Positions 5,310-5,317 of a stretch of DNA of 5,317 nt are shown here, piece by piece. A program made the translations under genes and the position numbers. The notes under the pieces are model-generated. The model saw nothing but the letters and a program-made list of their open reading frames with translations. It did no database searches and was not told where the DNA came from. The stretch's first letter is position 1. Each line of letters starts with the position of its first letter. The DNA lies in the NCBI GenBank assembly GCA_019116185.1, contig DXCD01000036.1, positions 1 through 5,317 of the forward strand. The letters run 5' to 3'. Origin of the DNA: Candidatus Mediterraneibacter stercorigallinarum. GTDB taxonomy: Bacteria > Bacillota > Clostridia > Lachnospirales > Lachnospiraceae.

Positions 5310-5317
5310 GAACAGAA

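Overview
The window looks like chromosomal DNA from an anaerobic Firmicute of class Clostridia, most likely a Lachnospiraceae-type gut bacterium. This is an inference from the protein sequences (an HPr with a divergent Ser46 region, a CymR-type Rrf2 regulator, a clostridial-type Enzyme I), AAGGAG-type ribosome binding sites and a fairly balanced base composition. No rRNA, tRNA, CRISPR array, transposase or phage gene is visible.

All five well-supported genes lie on the minus strand, so they read from right to left. In transcription order they are a CymR-like Rrf2 repressor (5069 to 4629), an O-acetylhomoserine sulfhydrylase metY (4567 to 3284), cysteine synthase cysK (3176 to 2250), HPr ptsH (2075 to 1818) and PTS Enzyme I ptsI (1794 to 172). 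Two functional blocks follow one another. The first is a sulfur amino acid block (regulator, homocysteine/cysteine-forming enzyme, cysteine synthase). The second is the general phosphotransfer pair of the sugar PTS. Good sigma-A-like promoters, each with a 17-bp spacer, precede the regulator, cysK and ptsH. This suggests three transcription units, cymR-metY, cysK and ptsHI, with read-through possible because no convincing intrinsic terminator was found between them.

The regulator's promoter carries a GTAGGAATT element between its -35 and -10 boxes, and a second copy lies in the leader just before the ribosome binding site. This layout suggests autorepression. In Bacillus and Staphylococcus, CymR works in complex with CysK, so having the two genes close together fits a cysteine-sensing module.

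Both window edges carry non-coding repeat DNA. A perfect 23-bp sequence occurs at 143-165 and, inverted, at 5158-5180. Colinear shorter matches extend outward from both copies for about 115 bp. These look like two diverged copies of a dispersed element in opposite orientations bracketing the gene block. The right copy contains a 40-codon open frame of doubtful reality. The most interesting points are this flanking repeat pair, the replacement of the regulatory Ser46 of HPr by Arg, and the operator-like repeats at the cymR promoter. The genes themselves are ordinary housekeeping genes, and I saw no clear sign of a wholly new system.
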